From: an uncultured Oscillospiraceae bacterium
GTDB lineage: Bacteria > Bacillota > Clostridia > Oscillospirales > Oscillospiraceae
Length of the DNA stretch: 19,425 bases
Reading direction: 5' to 3'
NCBI GenBank assembly: GCA_910579485.1
Contig: CAJTVO010000061.1
Location: forward strand, 1-19,425
Part shown: positions 7,690-14,080 of the stretch, piece after piece
Layout of the letters: each line of letters begins with the position of its first letter
How positions within the stretch are numbered: the first letter of the stretch is position 1
Translations under genes and position numbers: made by a program
The notes under the pieces: model-generated
What the model was told of the DNA's origin: nothing
Database searches by the model: none
What the model saw: the letters and a program-made list of their open reading frames with translations, nothing else

Positions 7690-8218
7690 TGGAATCGAAC
7701 TCCTTTCTCAGCCGCCCCAGCAGGCGGTAGTACTGGCTCTTTACGGCGCTCTCGGACTGGTCCAGGATGGCGGCGATCTCCGGGAAGGACTTCTCCCCGT
7801 AGAGACGCAGCCGGAACACCGCCTGTATCCCCGGGTCCAGGCCGGAGACATAGGACTCGATCCGCTCCAGCAGCTCCCGGTCCTGAACGGCCATGGCGAA
7901 GTCCTCCGCCGCCGGGAGGTCCAGCTCGTCGATGGGGACCGTCACCGGCCCCGCCCGGCGGCGGGCGTCCACGGCCTTGTTGGCGGCGATCCGGTAGAGC
8001 CAGGTGCGAAAACCAGCCTTCTTCCTGTCAAAGGCGGGCAGGGCCCGGAGGACCGCCAGGAAGATGTTCTGGGTCAGGTCCATGGCATCCTCCCGGTCTC
8101 CCGTCTGTCGGTAGGCGAAGCGGTAGATCTCGTCGTAGTAGGCGTCCACCAGCTGCTCCGCCGCCTGGCGGGAGCTCCGCCGCTGGATGGCGCGTATCCA
8201 TTTTTGCTCTTGGTCCAC
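7682..8218 (-). CDS. ECF-type RNA polymerase sigma factor
   Basis: A 178-aa sigma-70 family protein from a GTG start. Region 2 spans about residues 20-85 (YYDEIYRFAYRQTGDREDAMDL, then FRTWLYRIAANKAVD), and region 4 about 115-172 (YGEKSFPEIAAILDQSESAVKS, a helix-turn-helix). There are no region 1 or 3 domains, so it is group IV. The frame is open further upstream, but AAGGTGG lies 8 nt before GTG-GAC-CAA (8218), giving the usual ECF length; a GTG nine bases upstream is a weaker option. It heads the overlapping operon of membrane protein and ABC exporter, suggesting it directs their transcription in response to a signal such as an antimicrobial. I could not find a confident promoter for it; CGTATA near 8245 resembles an ECF -10 but has no clear -35. 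Confidence 0.88.
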   Translation of the reverse strand: MDQEQKWIRAIQRRSSRQAAEQLVDAYYDEIYRFAYRQTGDREDAMDLTQNIFLAVLRALPAFDRKKAGFRTWLYRIAANKAVDARRRAGPVTVPIDELDLPAAEDFAMAVQDRELLERIESYVSGLDPGIQAVFRLRLYGEKSFPEIAAILDQSESAVKSQYYRLLGRLRKEFDSNG

Positions 8219-8310
8219 GGGGCTCACCACCTTCCGTATGGTATATACGTTTTGGGGAGGGGAATCGACGCAGGGATCGGGAAAAAATTTTCTCCGCAGC
8301 CGCAGCAGGC

Positions 8311-8340
8311 AAAAGAACGCCCGGAGACTGACATCTCCGG
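8311..8340 (-). terminator. Intrinsic terminator after the S-component gene (second of two hairpins)
   Basis: A 7-bp stem CCGGAGA/TCTCCGG (8321-8327 with 8334-8340, 6-nt loop) is followed on the minus strand by GCGTTCTTTT. It ends the trmK-nif3-yebC-S-component transcript and insulates the sigma operon. Confidence 0.65.
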
Positions 8341-8346
8341 ACGCCA

Positions 8347-8380
8347 AAGCAGAGGCGGCTCCTGGGAGCCGCCTCTGCTT
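8347..8380 (-). terminator. Long perfect hairpin after the S-component gene
   Basis: Two 16-nt arms (8347-8362 and 8365-8380, core AGCAGAGGCGGCTCC) are perfectly complementary with almost no loop. They start 8 bp after the S-component stop. On the minus strand only a short TTT follows, so it is a weak terminator alone, but it sits in tandem with the hairpin at 8321-8340. Confidence 0.6.
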
Positions 8381-8387
8381 GATCTCA

Positions 8388-8945
8388 TTATCGTTTCAGC
8401 GCCCTCCTGAGCGGCGGCGCCAGCATCAGCGCGACGGCTCCGCCCGCCAGGGCAGTCGCCAGCTGCGGGTACGAGAACATGGCCGTAAGCATCGCCGCCT
8501 GGGGCTCCTTCAAAGGGACCACCGCGCACAGCAGTTTCACCACCAGCAGGTACAACGCGCCGAATTTCGCCGCCGCGGATGCGAGCCACGCCGCGCTGCG
8601 CCGCCACAGGGGCGATGCCGCGCCTCCCTCCAGCAGGGCCAGGAGTACCACGAAGACCAGATTCCCCGCCATGATGGCCGGGACCACCTGAGGCACCTGG
8701 GGCCCGATGCCCAGCAGGAAGGCGAACACCGGCGACAGCACCGCCGCCGCAACGCCGCTCCACAGCCCCACCACCAGCGCCGACACCGCCAGCACCGCGT
8801 TGACGCAGGCCCCGGTCACGTACTGCCCCGCAGGCTTGGTCACCGCCTGCAGGACGATCAGCAGGGCGGTGAGGGCGGCGGTCTCGGTGAGGTACCGGGC
8901 CTTAGTCCTCCTGCTCCCAGTTGTGCCAGACGTTTTGGACATCAT
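8388..8945 (-). CDS. ECF-transporter S component-like membrane protein
   Basis: A 185-aa, strongly hydrophobic protein. A short charged N-terminus (SRRTKARYLTETAALTALL) precedes about five to six membrane segments, including VNAVLAVSALVVGLWSGV, PAIMAGNLVFVVLLALL and KFGALYLLVVKLL, and a basic C-terminus (PPLRRALKR). Length and layout fit substrate-binding S components of energy-coupling-factor vitamin importers. No EcfA/EcfT genes are nearby, as expected for group II S components that share a central module. The substrate is unknown. The start at 8945 lies 44 bp inside yebC and has its own GGAGG 6 nt upstream, so the genes are translationally linked. A different small membrane protein family cannot be excluded. 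Confidence 0.65.
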   Translation of the reverse strand: MMSKTSGTTGSRRTKARYLTETAALTALLIVLQAVTKPAGQYVTGACVNAVLAVSALVVGLWSGVAAAVLSPVFAFLLGIGPQVPQVVPAIMAGNLVFVVLLALLEGGAASPLWRRSAAWLASAAAKFGALYLLVVKLLCAVVPLKEPQAAMLTAMFSYPQLATALAGGAVALMLAPPLRRALKR

Positions 8946-9639
8946 CGTTGTCCTCCAGGAGGTCGATCATCTTGCCCATGTTCTTGATCTCCTCCTCATC
9001 GGTGAGCTTGATGTAGTTCTGCGGCACCATCTCAATGGCCGCCTGAACGAACGCATAGCCCTTGCCCTCCAGGGCGGCGGTAACGGCGTTGAAATCATCG
9101 GGGTCGGTGGTGATTTCGAACACGTCCCCATCGGCCTCGAAGTCCGCGGCGCCGCAGTCCAGGGCATCCATCATGACGGTCTCCTCGTCCAGATCGCCGT
9201 CCTCGTTGTCGATGATGATGACGCCCTTGCGGTCGAAGCTCCAGCTGACGCAGCCGGTAGCGCCCAGGCCCTTGCCGTACTTATCCAGCAGATGTCGGAC
9301 CTCTGGGGCGGTGCGGTTGCGGTTGTCGGTCAGGGCCTCCACGATGACGGCCACGCCGCTGGGGCCGTAGCCCTCATAGACCACCTTCTCGAAGTTGTCG
9401 GTGCTTCCGGCCCCCAGAGCTTTGTCGATGGTGCGCTTGATGTTGTCATTGGGCATGTTGGCGGCCTTGGCCTTGGCGATGACGGTGGCCAGGCGGGAGT
9501 TGTTGTTGGGATCGCCGCTGCCGCCCTCCTTCACCGCCACGATCATCTCGCGGGCGATCTTGGTGAACGCCTGGGAGCGCTTGGCATCCGCCGCGCCCTT
9601 GGTCTTCTGGATATTATGCCATTTGGAATGTCCGGACAT
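8902..9639 (-). CDS. yebC: YebC/PmpR (TACO1) family protein
   Basis: A 245-aa full-length member with the family opening MSGHSKWHNIQKTKGAADAKR, followed by FTKIAREM and the middle block NMPNDNIKRTIDKALG. The acidic C-terminal half (YEGYGPSGVAV, LEDNDDVQNVWHN) is also typical. The family was long annotated as a DNA-binding regulator; mitochondrial TACO1 is a translational activator, and recent bacterial work links YebC to relief of ribosome stalling. It follows the nif3-like gene by 14 bp with GGAGG before the ATG, and its 3' end overlaps the S-component gene. Confidence 0.97.
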   Translation of the reverse strand: MSGHSKWHNIQKTKGAADAKRSQAFTKIAREMIVAVKEGGSGDPNNNSRLATVIAKAKAANMPNDNIKRTIDKALGAGSTDNFEKVVYEGYGPSGVAVIVEALTDNRNRTAPEVRHLLDKYGKGLGATGCVSWSFDRKGVIIIDNEDGDLDEETVMMDALDCGAADFEADGDVFEITTDPDDFNAVTAALEGKGYAFVQAAIEMVPQNYIKLTDEEEIKNMGKMIDLLEDNDDVQNVWHNWEQED

Positions 9640-9653
9640 GGGAAACGTCCTCC

Positions 9654-10421
9654 TTATACGTCATATTGAATGGCCTCCCTGTGGGAGGAAGATTTCTGAA
9701 TGGTAAGCCCGGGGAACCTCTCCCCCAGGTATTTGACCAGCGCCGGGCACACCACGTCCTCGGTGGGAAAGTGCCCCGCGTCAACAACCGTCAGGCCCAA
9801 AGCCTGGGCGTCTAAAAAATGGTTGTATTTCAGGTCAGCCGTCACGAATGCGTCACACCCCAGCGCGGCGGCCTCCCAGAGGAAGTCCCCGCAGGCTCCG
9901 CCGCCCACGGCCACCTTCCGGACGGGATGTCCGCCGTCCACGTACCGCAGGCCGTTGGGATGGAGCGCGGCCTTGACCCGGGCGAGGAAGTCCGGAAGGG
10001 CCATGGCCTCAGGAAGGGTCCCGACGCGCTCGATCCCTCCATCCGCCGGCGCGGCATGCTCCAGGCCCAGCGCGGCGGCGAGGGCGTCGTTGACGCCTCC
10101 CCGAGCGGCGTCCAGGTTGGTATGCATACAGACGGCGGCGGTCTCCGACCGGATCAGCCGCAGCAGGAGCCGCCCCGCCGGGTCCCGGTCCGTGACGCTC
10201 TTGGCGGGGTGGAAGATGACGGGATGGTGGGCCACGATGAGCCCGGTGCCTATGCGCCCGGCCTCCTCCGCCACGGCCTCGGTGACGTCCAACGCCACCA
10301 GCACCCGCCGGACCTCCCGGTCCCCGTCCCCCACCAGCAGCCCGACGTTGTCCCACTCCGCCGCCAGAGCCTTGGGGGCCAGGGCGTAGAGCGCCGATTC
10401 GATCTCACGCGCCGTGGGCAT
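9654..10421 (-). CDS. Nif3-like dinuclear metal centre protein (YqfO family)
   Basis: A 255-aa protein of the NIF3/DUF34 family. The metal-ligand motifs are visible: AHHPVIF (His65, His66), MHTNLDAARGG (His100, Asp104) and, near the C-terminus, VDAGHFPTED. WDNVGLLVGD near residue 23 is also typical. It lacks the PII-like insert found in B. subtilis YqfO, hence the shorter length. The ATG at 10421 is chosen over an earlier frame-open ATG because AAGGAGG lies 9 nt upstream and MPTAREIE matches family starts. It overlaps trmK by 17 bp, the same gene order as yqfN-yqfO. Proposed roles include GTP cyclohydrolase-like hydrolysis and metal or metabolite-repair functions; the real activity is unsettled. 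Confidence 0.92.
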   Translation of the reverse strand: MPTAREIESALYALAPKALAAEWDNVGLLVGDGDREVRRVLVALDVTEAVAEEAGRIGTGLIVAHHPVIFHPAKSVTDRDPAGRLLLRLIRSETAAVCMHTNLDAARGGVNDALAAALGLEHAAPADGGIERVGTLPEAMALPDFLARVKAALHPNGLRYVDGGHPVRKVAVGGGACGDFLWEAAALGCDAFVTADLKYNHFLDAQALGLTVVDAGHFPTEDVVCPALVKYLGERFPGLTIQKSSSHREAIQYDV

Positions 10422-11112
10422 GATCCGCCGCCTCCTTCCACGCTTCCAGCTGGGCGATGACGCCCAGAAGCTTCTCTCGCTTCCCGGACATCTCCGGGTC
10501 ACGGGCCTTGGCCAGCCCCGCCGCCGCTCTCCGCAGGCGCAGGAGCCGGTCCGCTAAGTAGAGCCCCCATAGCGGGTCCCCCTCCAGCGCCGCGCCGCCC
10601 CAGGCCCGGGCGTCGGACAGGGCGGGCATTTCGCCGCCGCGGACGGTAAGAACGGGGTACAGCACCCCCTTATCCTGCACCAGCCGTTCCGCCAGAACGG
10701 CAAACCCGCCCTCCGGCAGGAACGCCCGCAGGACCTCCGCCTTGCTCATGGGCTGGAGGAGCAGCAAGGGCCCCGCCCTGCTCCAGGGCGCGGCGGAGAG
10801 GATGTCCACGACGGCGTCTCCGCCCATCCCGGCGATGACGATCACCTCCGCCTCTCCGGGCCGCAGGACGGACAGGCCGTCCCCCAGGCGGAAGTCGATC
10901 CGGTCCGTCACGCCATACCGGGCGGCGGTGCGCCGGGCGTGCTCCAGGGGCGGCGCGCCGATGTCGGCAGCCACGGCCCGCCGGATGCGCCCCTCCAGCA
11001 GAAGGGACACGGGAACATATCCGTGGTCGGTGCCGATGTCCGCGAGGCATCCGCACCCCTCGGGCACCAGCCCCGCGATAGCCCCCAGCCGGGGGCTGAG
11101 CTCCAGTTTCAC
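10405..11112 (-). CDS. trmK: tRNA (adenine(22)-N1)-methyltransferase TrmK
   Basis: A 235-aa class I SAM-dependent methyltransferase of the TrmK (YqfN, COG2384) family. The SAM-binding motif is LADIGTDHGYVP (residues about 23-34), followed by AADIGAPPLEHA, LGDGL, the family-specific VIAGMGGD (92-99) and LLQPM. A C-terminal helical part follows (LRRAAAGLAKARD onward). It would methylate N1 of A22 in the D-loop of tRNAs. The GTG start at 11112 is preceded by AAGGAGGG at 8 nt; the frame is open further upstream but loses the ribosome site and family alignment. It is followed immediately by the nif3-like gene. Confidence 0.93.
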   Translation of the reverse strand: MKLELSPRLGAIAGLVPEGCGCLADIGTDHGYVPVSLLLEGRIRRAVAADIGAPPLEHARRTAARYGVTDRIDFRLGDGLSVLRPGEAEVIVIAGMGGDAVVDILSAAPWSRAGPLLLLQPMSKAEVLRAFLPEGGFAVLAERLVQDKGVLYPVLTVRGGEMPALSDARAWGGAALEGDPLWGLYLADRLLRLRRAAAGLAKARDPEMSGKREKLLGVIAQLEAWKEAADHAHGA

Positions 11113-11154
11113 CGCCGCATCCCTCCTTCCGCCGCAGTCTGGAAAACCCAATGA

Positions 11155-11183
11155 GGGACTCATAGGAAAAGTCTATGAGTCCC
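11155..11183 (-). terminator. Hairpin between DUF1858 and trmK
   Basis: An 11-bp perfect stem GGGACTCATAG/CTATGAGTCCC (7-nt loop) lies 17 bp after the DUF1858 stop. On the minus strand the following bases are TCATTGGGTTTT, so termination would be partial at best; it may be a processing or stability element. Confidence 0.5.
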
Positions 11184-11200
11184 TGGGCTATTGGCGTCCT

Positions 11201-11401
11201 TTACTTGTTGGCCTCGGCGTTGACGGCCTCCAGCAGCTTCTCCACGTCCACGCCGTGGACGGCGCAGGCCTCGGCCACGGTCTCGCCCCGGCTGCTGGGG
11301 CAGCCCAGGCAGTGCATACCGATGGACAGGAAGATGGGCGCGGTCTGAGGCGCCATATCAAGAATATCGCCGATGATGGTATCTTTTGTGATGGTGACCA
11401 T
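11201..11401 (-). CDS. DUF1858 domain protein with CxxC motif
   Basis: A 66-aa protein consisting of one DUF1858 domain: MVTITKDTIIGDILDM, then IGMHCLGCPSSRGETVAEA and a short C-terminal helix region VDVEKLLEAVNAEA. The CLGC pair is the family hallmark and suggests metal or redox chemistry; related domains occur in hybrid-cluster and ScdA-type proteins. GGAGG lies 8 nt before the ATG. The frame is open upstream, but that part only reads through hairpins. The gene has a long, heavily structured leader with promoter and terminator, so its expression seems to be conditional. Function unknown beyond the domain. Confidence 0.9.
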   Translation of the reverse strand: MVTITKDTIIGDILDMAPQTAPIFLSIGMHCLGCPSSRGETVAEACAVHGVDVEKLLEAVNAEANK

Positions 11402-11431
11402 GGGAAATACCTCCAAAGTTGTTTTTCTGTA

Positions 11432-11652
11432 TGTCAAAAAAGATGCTTCGCATCTTTTTTGAGAAGGGTTTCGCTTCGCTCTGCGCCTCGGTTGTGCGCC
11501 ATAGGCGCACAATTCGACGCTCGCTCCGCGCAGAGAGTTTTTCCAAGGCACATGTCCTTGGAAAAACGATTTCATTTTATTTGCCGCCTGCGGGCGGCAA
11601 ACTCCCATAGGCCGCCCCTGGCGGCCTAACGCCTGCGGAGAGCTTTTTGACA
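11432..11652. repeat. Palindrome cluster bounded by a 9-bp inverted repeat
   Basis: The hairpin block begins with TGTCAAAAA (11432-11440) and ends with its exact complement TTTTTGACA (11644-11652), 221 bp in all. CGCCTGCGG also occurs twice (11585-11593, 11631-11639). The ends resemble the terminal repeats of a small non-autonomous element, but I see no target-site duplication. This is an alternative reading of the leader RNA entry. Confidence 0.4.
11434..11462 (-). terminator. Terminator-like hairpin just before the DUF1858 ribosome site
   Basis: A 13-bp perfect stem (11434-11446 with 11450-11462, 3-nt loop) contains GATGC/GCATC and a run of six T on the minus strand. It would end transcripts about 35 nt before the DUF1858 start, the place of an attenuator. 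Being symmetrical it could also work on the plus strand. Confidence 0.75.
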
Positions 11653-11678
11653 CGCTATTGTTTTTCTCTTCGCGCGGT
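11434..11678 (-). ncRNA. Hairpin-rich leader RNA or small RNA upstream of DUF1858
   Basis: Between a good promoter (start near 11678) and the DUF1858 ribosome site lies about 245 nt with no credible ORF but five perfect hairpins: 11608-11628 (9 bp), 11580-11601 (9 bp), 11538-11566 (11 bp), 11492-11512 (9 bp), and 11434-11462 (13 bp, terminator-like). An outer stem CTCTGCGC/GCGCAGAG (11479-11486 with 11528-11535) encloses the 11492-11512 hairpin. It fits either a cis-acting regulatory leader or a free small RNA. I do not recognise it as any riboswitch class. A repetitive palindromic element that inserted here is the main alternative. Confidence 0.55.
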
Positions 11679-11684
11679 TGTATT

Positions 11685-11713
11685 AGTATACCCCATTACG
11701 GGAAGGATTTCAA
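11685..11713 (-). promoter_or_regulatory. Promoter for the DUF1858 leader
   Basis: Minus strand TTGAAA (11708-11713), exact 17-nt spacer, TATACT (11685-11690). It lies 45 bp after the argS stop codon and points through the hairpin cluster to DUF1858. Confidence 0.78.
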
Positions 11714-11758
11714 TACCCTTTTTTGGAGGGCGCGCGGCCGGACCGCGCCGCGCCCCCG

Positions 11759-13516
11759 TTACATCTTTTCCGGCGCTTCCACACCCAGCAGGGCGAGGCC
11801 GTTTTTGAGCACGCTGCGGGTCTCGTCCGCCAGCTTGAGGCGGGCCTTCAGCACGGCGTCCTCCTCGCCCTTGATGCGGCAGACGGTATAGAACCGGTGG
11901 AAGCACCCGGCCAGTTCCACCAGGTAGCGGTTGATATGGCTGGGATCGTAGTCCCGGGCCGCCAGCCGGAGCTCCTCGCAGAACAGGGACAGCTGCTTAA
12001 TCAGCGCCGTCTCCGTCTCCCCGGACAGCAGGGCCGCGTCTACGTCCGCCGCCGCGGGCACGGCGTGGCCCTCGCCGGTCAGGTTGCGGATCAGGCTGCA
12101 GATCCGGGCGTGGGCGTACTCTACATAATAAATGGGGTTCTCGCTGTCCTCCCGGACGGCCAGGCCCAGGTCGAAGTCCATCTGGGTGTCCGGCTTGGCG
12201 TTGAAGAACCACCGGGCAGCGTCCACCGGCACCTCGTCCAGCAGGTCGGTGAGGGAGATGGCCTTGCCGGTGCGCTTGCTCATGCGCACCACCTCGCCGT
12301 CCCGCAGGAGCTTCACCAGCTGCATGAGGACGATGTCCAGCCGCTCGGAACCGTTGAGACCCAGGGCGTCCAGTGCGCCCTTCAAACGGGCCACGTGTCC
12401 GTGGTGGTCCGCGCCCCAGATGTTGATGACCTTATCGAAGCCCCGCTTCTCGAACTTGTTGCGGTGGTAGGCGATGTCGGCGGCGAAGTAGGTATAGAAC
12501 CCGTTGGCCCGGCGCAGCACGTCGTCCTTCAGATCCAGCTTGGCGATGTCCTTATCGCTCTTCCCCGCCTTGCGGAGGTTCTCCTCCAGGATCCGGCTGG
12601 TAGCCAGCCACAGGGCTCCCTCCTGCTCGTAGGTGTACCCGGCCTCGGTGAGCTTGTCCACCGTCTCCGCCACATAGCCGGACTCGTGGAGCTCGGACTC
12701 GAAGAACCACTGGTCGTACTCGATCTTATACCGGCGCAGGTCCTCCTGCATCTTGGGGATGTTCCGCTCCAGGCCGAACTTGGCCAGGGCGGCGTGGCGC
12801 TCCTCCTGGGAGGCGTCCTTCAGGCCGTCCCCGTGGGCGTCATAATAGGCGCGGGCCAGGTCCTTGATGTCGTCGCCGTGGTAGCCGTCCTCGGGGAAGG
12901 CCACCGCGTCCTCGCCCAGGATGATCTGGAGATACCGGGCCTCCAGGGAATTGGCGAATTTCTCGATCTGGTTGCCCGCGTCGTTGACGTAGAACTCCCG
13001 CCAGACCTGGGCCCCGCCGGCCTCCAGCACGGCGGCCAGGGTATCGCCCAGCACGCCGCCCCGGGCGTTGCCCATGTGCATGGGGCCGGTGGGGTTGGCG
13101 GAGACGAACTCCACCATGATCTTCCGGCCCTTCAGGGCGTCGGAGCGGCCGTACCGCTCCCCCTCGCCCTCCACGGCGGAGAGGACCCCGGCGTACCAGG
13201 AGGGGTTCAGCCGGAAGTTGAGGAACCCCGCCCCGGCGATCTCGGCGGAGGCGAAATAGCTTCCGCCGAGGTCCATGTGCTCCAGGAGGATGCCCGCGAT
13301 CTCCCGGGGGCTCTTGTGCATGGCCTTGGCGGCGGCTAAGGCGAAGGTGGTGGTGTAGTCGCCGTTGGCGGCGTCCTTGGGGATCTCCACCCCGGCCCGG
13401 ACGGATACGTCCCCGGGGAGCTGTCCGGCGGAGACCGCCGCCTGATAGGCCCTCTGGGTCAGTTCAAGGACCTGGTCCTTGGCGTTCTGGATCATATTGA
13501 TCATTTCTTTACTCAT
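11759..13516 (-). CDS. argS: Arginyl-tRNA synthetase
   Basis: A 585-aa class I synthetase. An N-terminal Add1 domain (about 1-115) is followed by the HIGH-type motif in NPTGPMHMGNARG (HMGN at 147-150), GADHHG (368-373), the KMSKS-equivalent VRMSKRTGKA (MSKR at 412-415) and the C-terminal anticodon-binding DALR domain ending in KNGLALLGVEAPEKM. It charges tRNA-Arg with arginine in the cytosol. The ATG at 13516 overlaps the stop of a small upstream ORF (ATGA) but has AAAGG too close; an in-frame ATG at 13504 (MINMIQNAK) is better spaced and may be the true start. It lies downstream of murI and the DUF1934 gene. The GC-rich hairpin after the stop lacks a T-run. Confidence 0.97.
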   Translation of the reverse strand: MSKEMINMIQNAKDQVLELTQRAYQAAVSAGQLPGDVSVRAGVEIPKDAANGDYTTTFALAAAKAMHKSPREIAGILLEHMDLGGSYFASAEIAGAGFLNFRLNPSWYAGVLSAVEGEGERYGRSDALKGRKIMVEFVSANPTGPMHMGNARGGVLGDTLAAVLEAGGAQVWREFYVNDAGNQIEKFANSLEARYLQIILGEDAVAFPEDGYHGDDIKDLARAYYDAHGDGLKDASQEERHAALAKFGLERNIPKMQEDLRRYKIEYDQWFFESELHESGYVAETVDKLTEAGYTYEQEGALWLATSRILEENLRKAGKSDKDIAKLDLKDDVLRRANGFYTYFAADIAYHRNKFEKRGFDKVINIWGADHHGHVARLKGALDALGLNGSERLDIVLMQLVKLLRDGEVVRMSKRTGKAISLTDLLDEVPVDAARWFFNAKPDTQMDFDLGLAVREDSENPIYYVEYAHARICSLIRNLTGEGHAVPAAADVDAALLSGETETALIKQLSLFCEELRLAARDYDPSHINRYLVELAGCFHRFYTVCRIKGEEDAVLKARLKLADETRSVLKNGLALLGVEAPEKM

Positions 13517-13629
13517 CCTTTATGAAAATATCTAAAAGTACTTCTGACAGTAAGATCTGTCCGCCTGCCTGCCCGGCGAACAAGGGTAACGAGCCACGCT
13601 TTTATTTCCGCAATATTTTTCTTTGGCAT
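13513..13629 (-). CDS. Arginine-rich 38-aa small ORF coupled to argS (possible leader peptide)
   Basis: An open frame ATG-CCA-AAG to TGA fills the gap between DUF1934 and argS. It starts MPKKNIAEIKAWLV and carries six arginines between residues 18 and 33 (VRRAGRR then VRSTFR), encoded by CGC, CGG, AGG, CGG, AGA, AGA. Its TGA overlaps the argS ATG (ATGA). AAGGGCGG lies 12 nt before its ATG, a distant ribosome site. No family is recognised. Arg codons directly ahead of arginyl-tRNA synthetase suggest a leader peptide, but a chance ORF is possible. Confidence 0.4.
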   Translation of the reverse strand: MPKKNIAEIKAWLVTLVRRAGRRTDLTVRSTFRYFHKG

Positions 13630-13648
13630 CTTTATTGGCTGCCGCCCT

Positions 13649-14080
13649 TTACCGCGCGGCTTCCTTCACACGCACCTTAAACCGGTTCTCCCCCGTCACC
13701 TGGTGGTTGACGGCGATAGTGAAGGCGATCTCCATCACGCCGCCCCGCTCGGTGAACCGGTGGGCCAGCTTCGTGGTGACGATATCCACCTCCATGGTCC
13801 CCCAGGGGGTCTCATAAAAGGAGCTGCTGCGCTCCCCCTGCTTAAATTCCATCCGGGAGACGATCAGCCCGGCGCGCTCCAGCACCACCGTACCGCCCCG
13901 GATGGTGAAGCGGGTCGTGGTGCCCTCCATGCCGGTGATCTCGCTCTCCTGATAGGTCAGGACCATCTCCCCATCCTCCCGGATGGTCATGACGCCCTCC
14001 GTGGCCAGCTCCGTCACCTCGGGGGAAACGCCGTCGTAGGTCTGCTCCCCCCGGACAAATAATATGATCTCTTTCTCCAT
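13649..14080 (-). CDS. DUF1934 (YwiB family) beta-barrel protein
   Basis: A 143-aa protein of the DUF1934 family: N-terminal strand pattern IILFVRGEQTYDG, then ELATEGVMTIREDGEMVLTYQESEITGMEG, TTTRFTI and the C-terminal TPWGTMEVDIVTTKL followed by alternating strands (VMEIAFTIAVN). The family folds as a calycin-like barrel and has no proven function. In B. subtilis the homologue ywiB also sits next to argS. Its ATG overlaps the murI stop (TAATG), so it is coupled to murI. Confidence 0.9.
   Translation of the reverse strand: MEKEIILFVRGEQTYDGVSPEVTELATEGVMTIREDGEMVLTYQESEITGMEGTTTRFTIRGGTVVLERAGLIVSRMEFKQGERSSSFYETPWGTMEVDIVTTKLAHRFTERGGVMEIAFTIAVNHQVTGENRFKVRVKEAAR

Noticed and set aside
11432..11437. 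TTGACA on the minus strand next to DUF1858 as a -35 box
   Set aside because: The -10 would fall on the ribosome binding site; the sequence belongs to the terminator hairpin.
11434..11628. CRISPR array
   Set aside because: The hairpins differ from each other in sequence; there is no repeated unit with spacers and no cas gene.
11727..11757. Intrinsic terminator of argS from the GC-rich hairpin
   Set aside because: On the minus strand the stem is followed by an A-run, not a T-run, so it is not a standard terminator.
11723..13339. Long plus-strand open frame over argS
   Set aside because: argS is unmistakable on the minus strand, and the antisense translation shows only low-complexity Gly/Val/Leu/His composition.
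13517..13648. T-box leader for argS
   Set aside because: No T-box sequence (AGGGTGGNACCGCG type) or large leader is present; the gap is only 132 bp and holds the small ORF instead.
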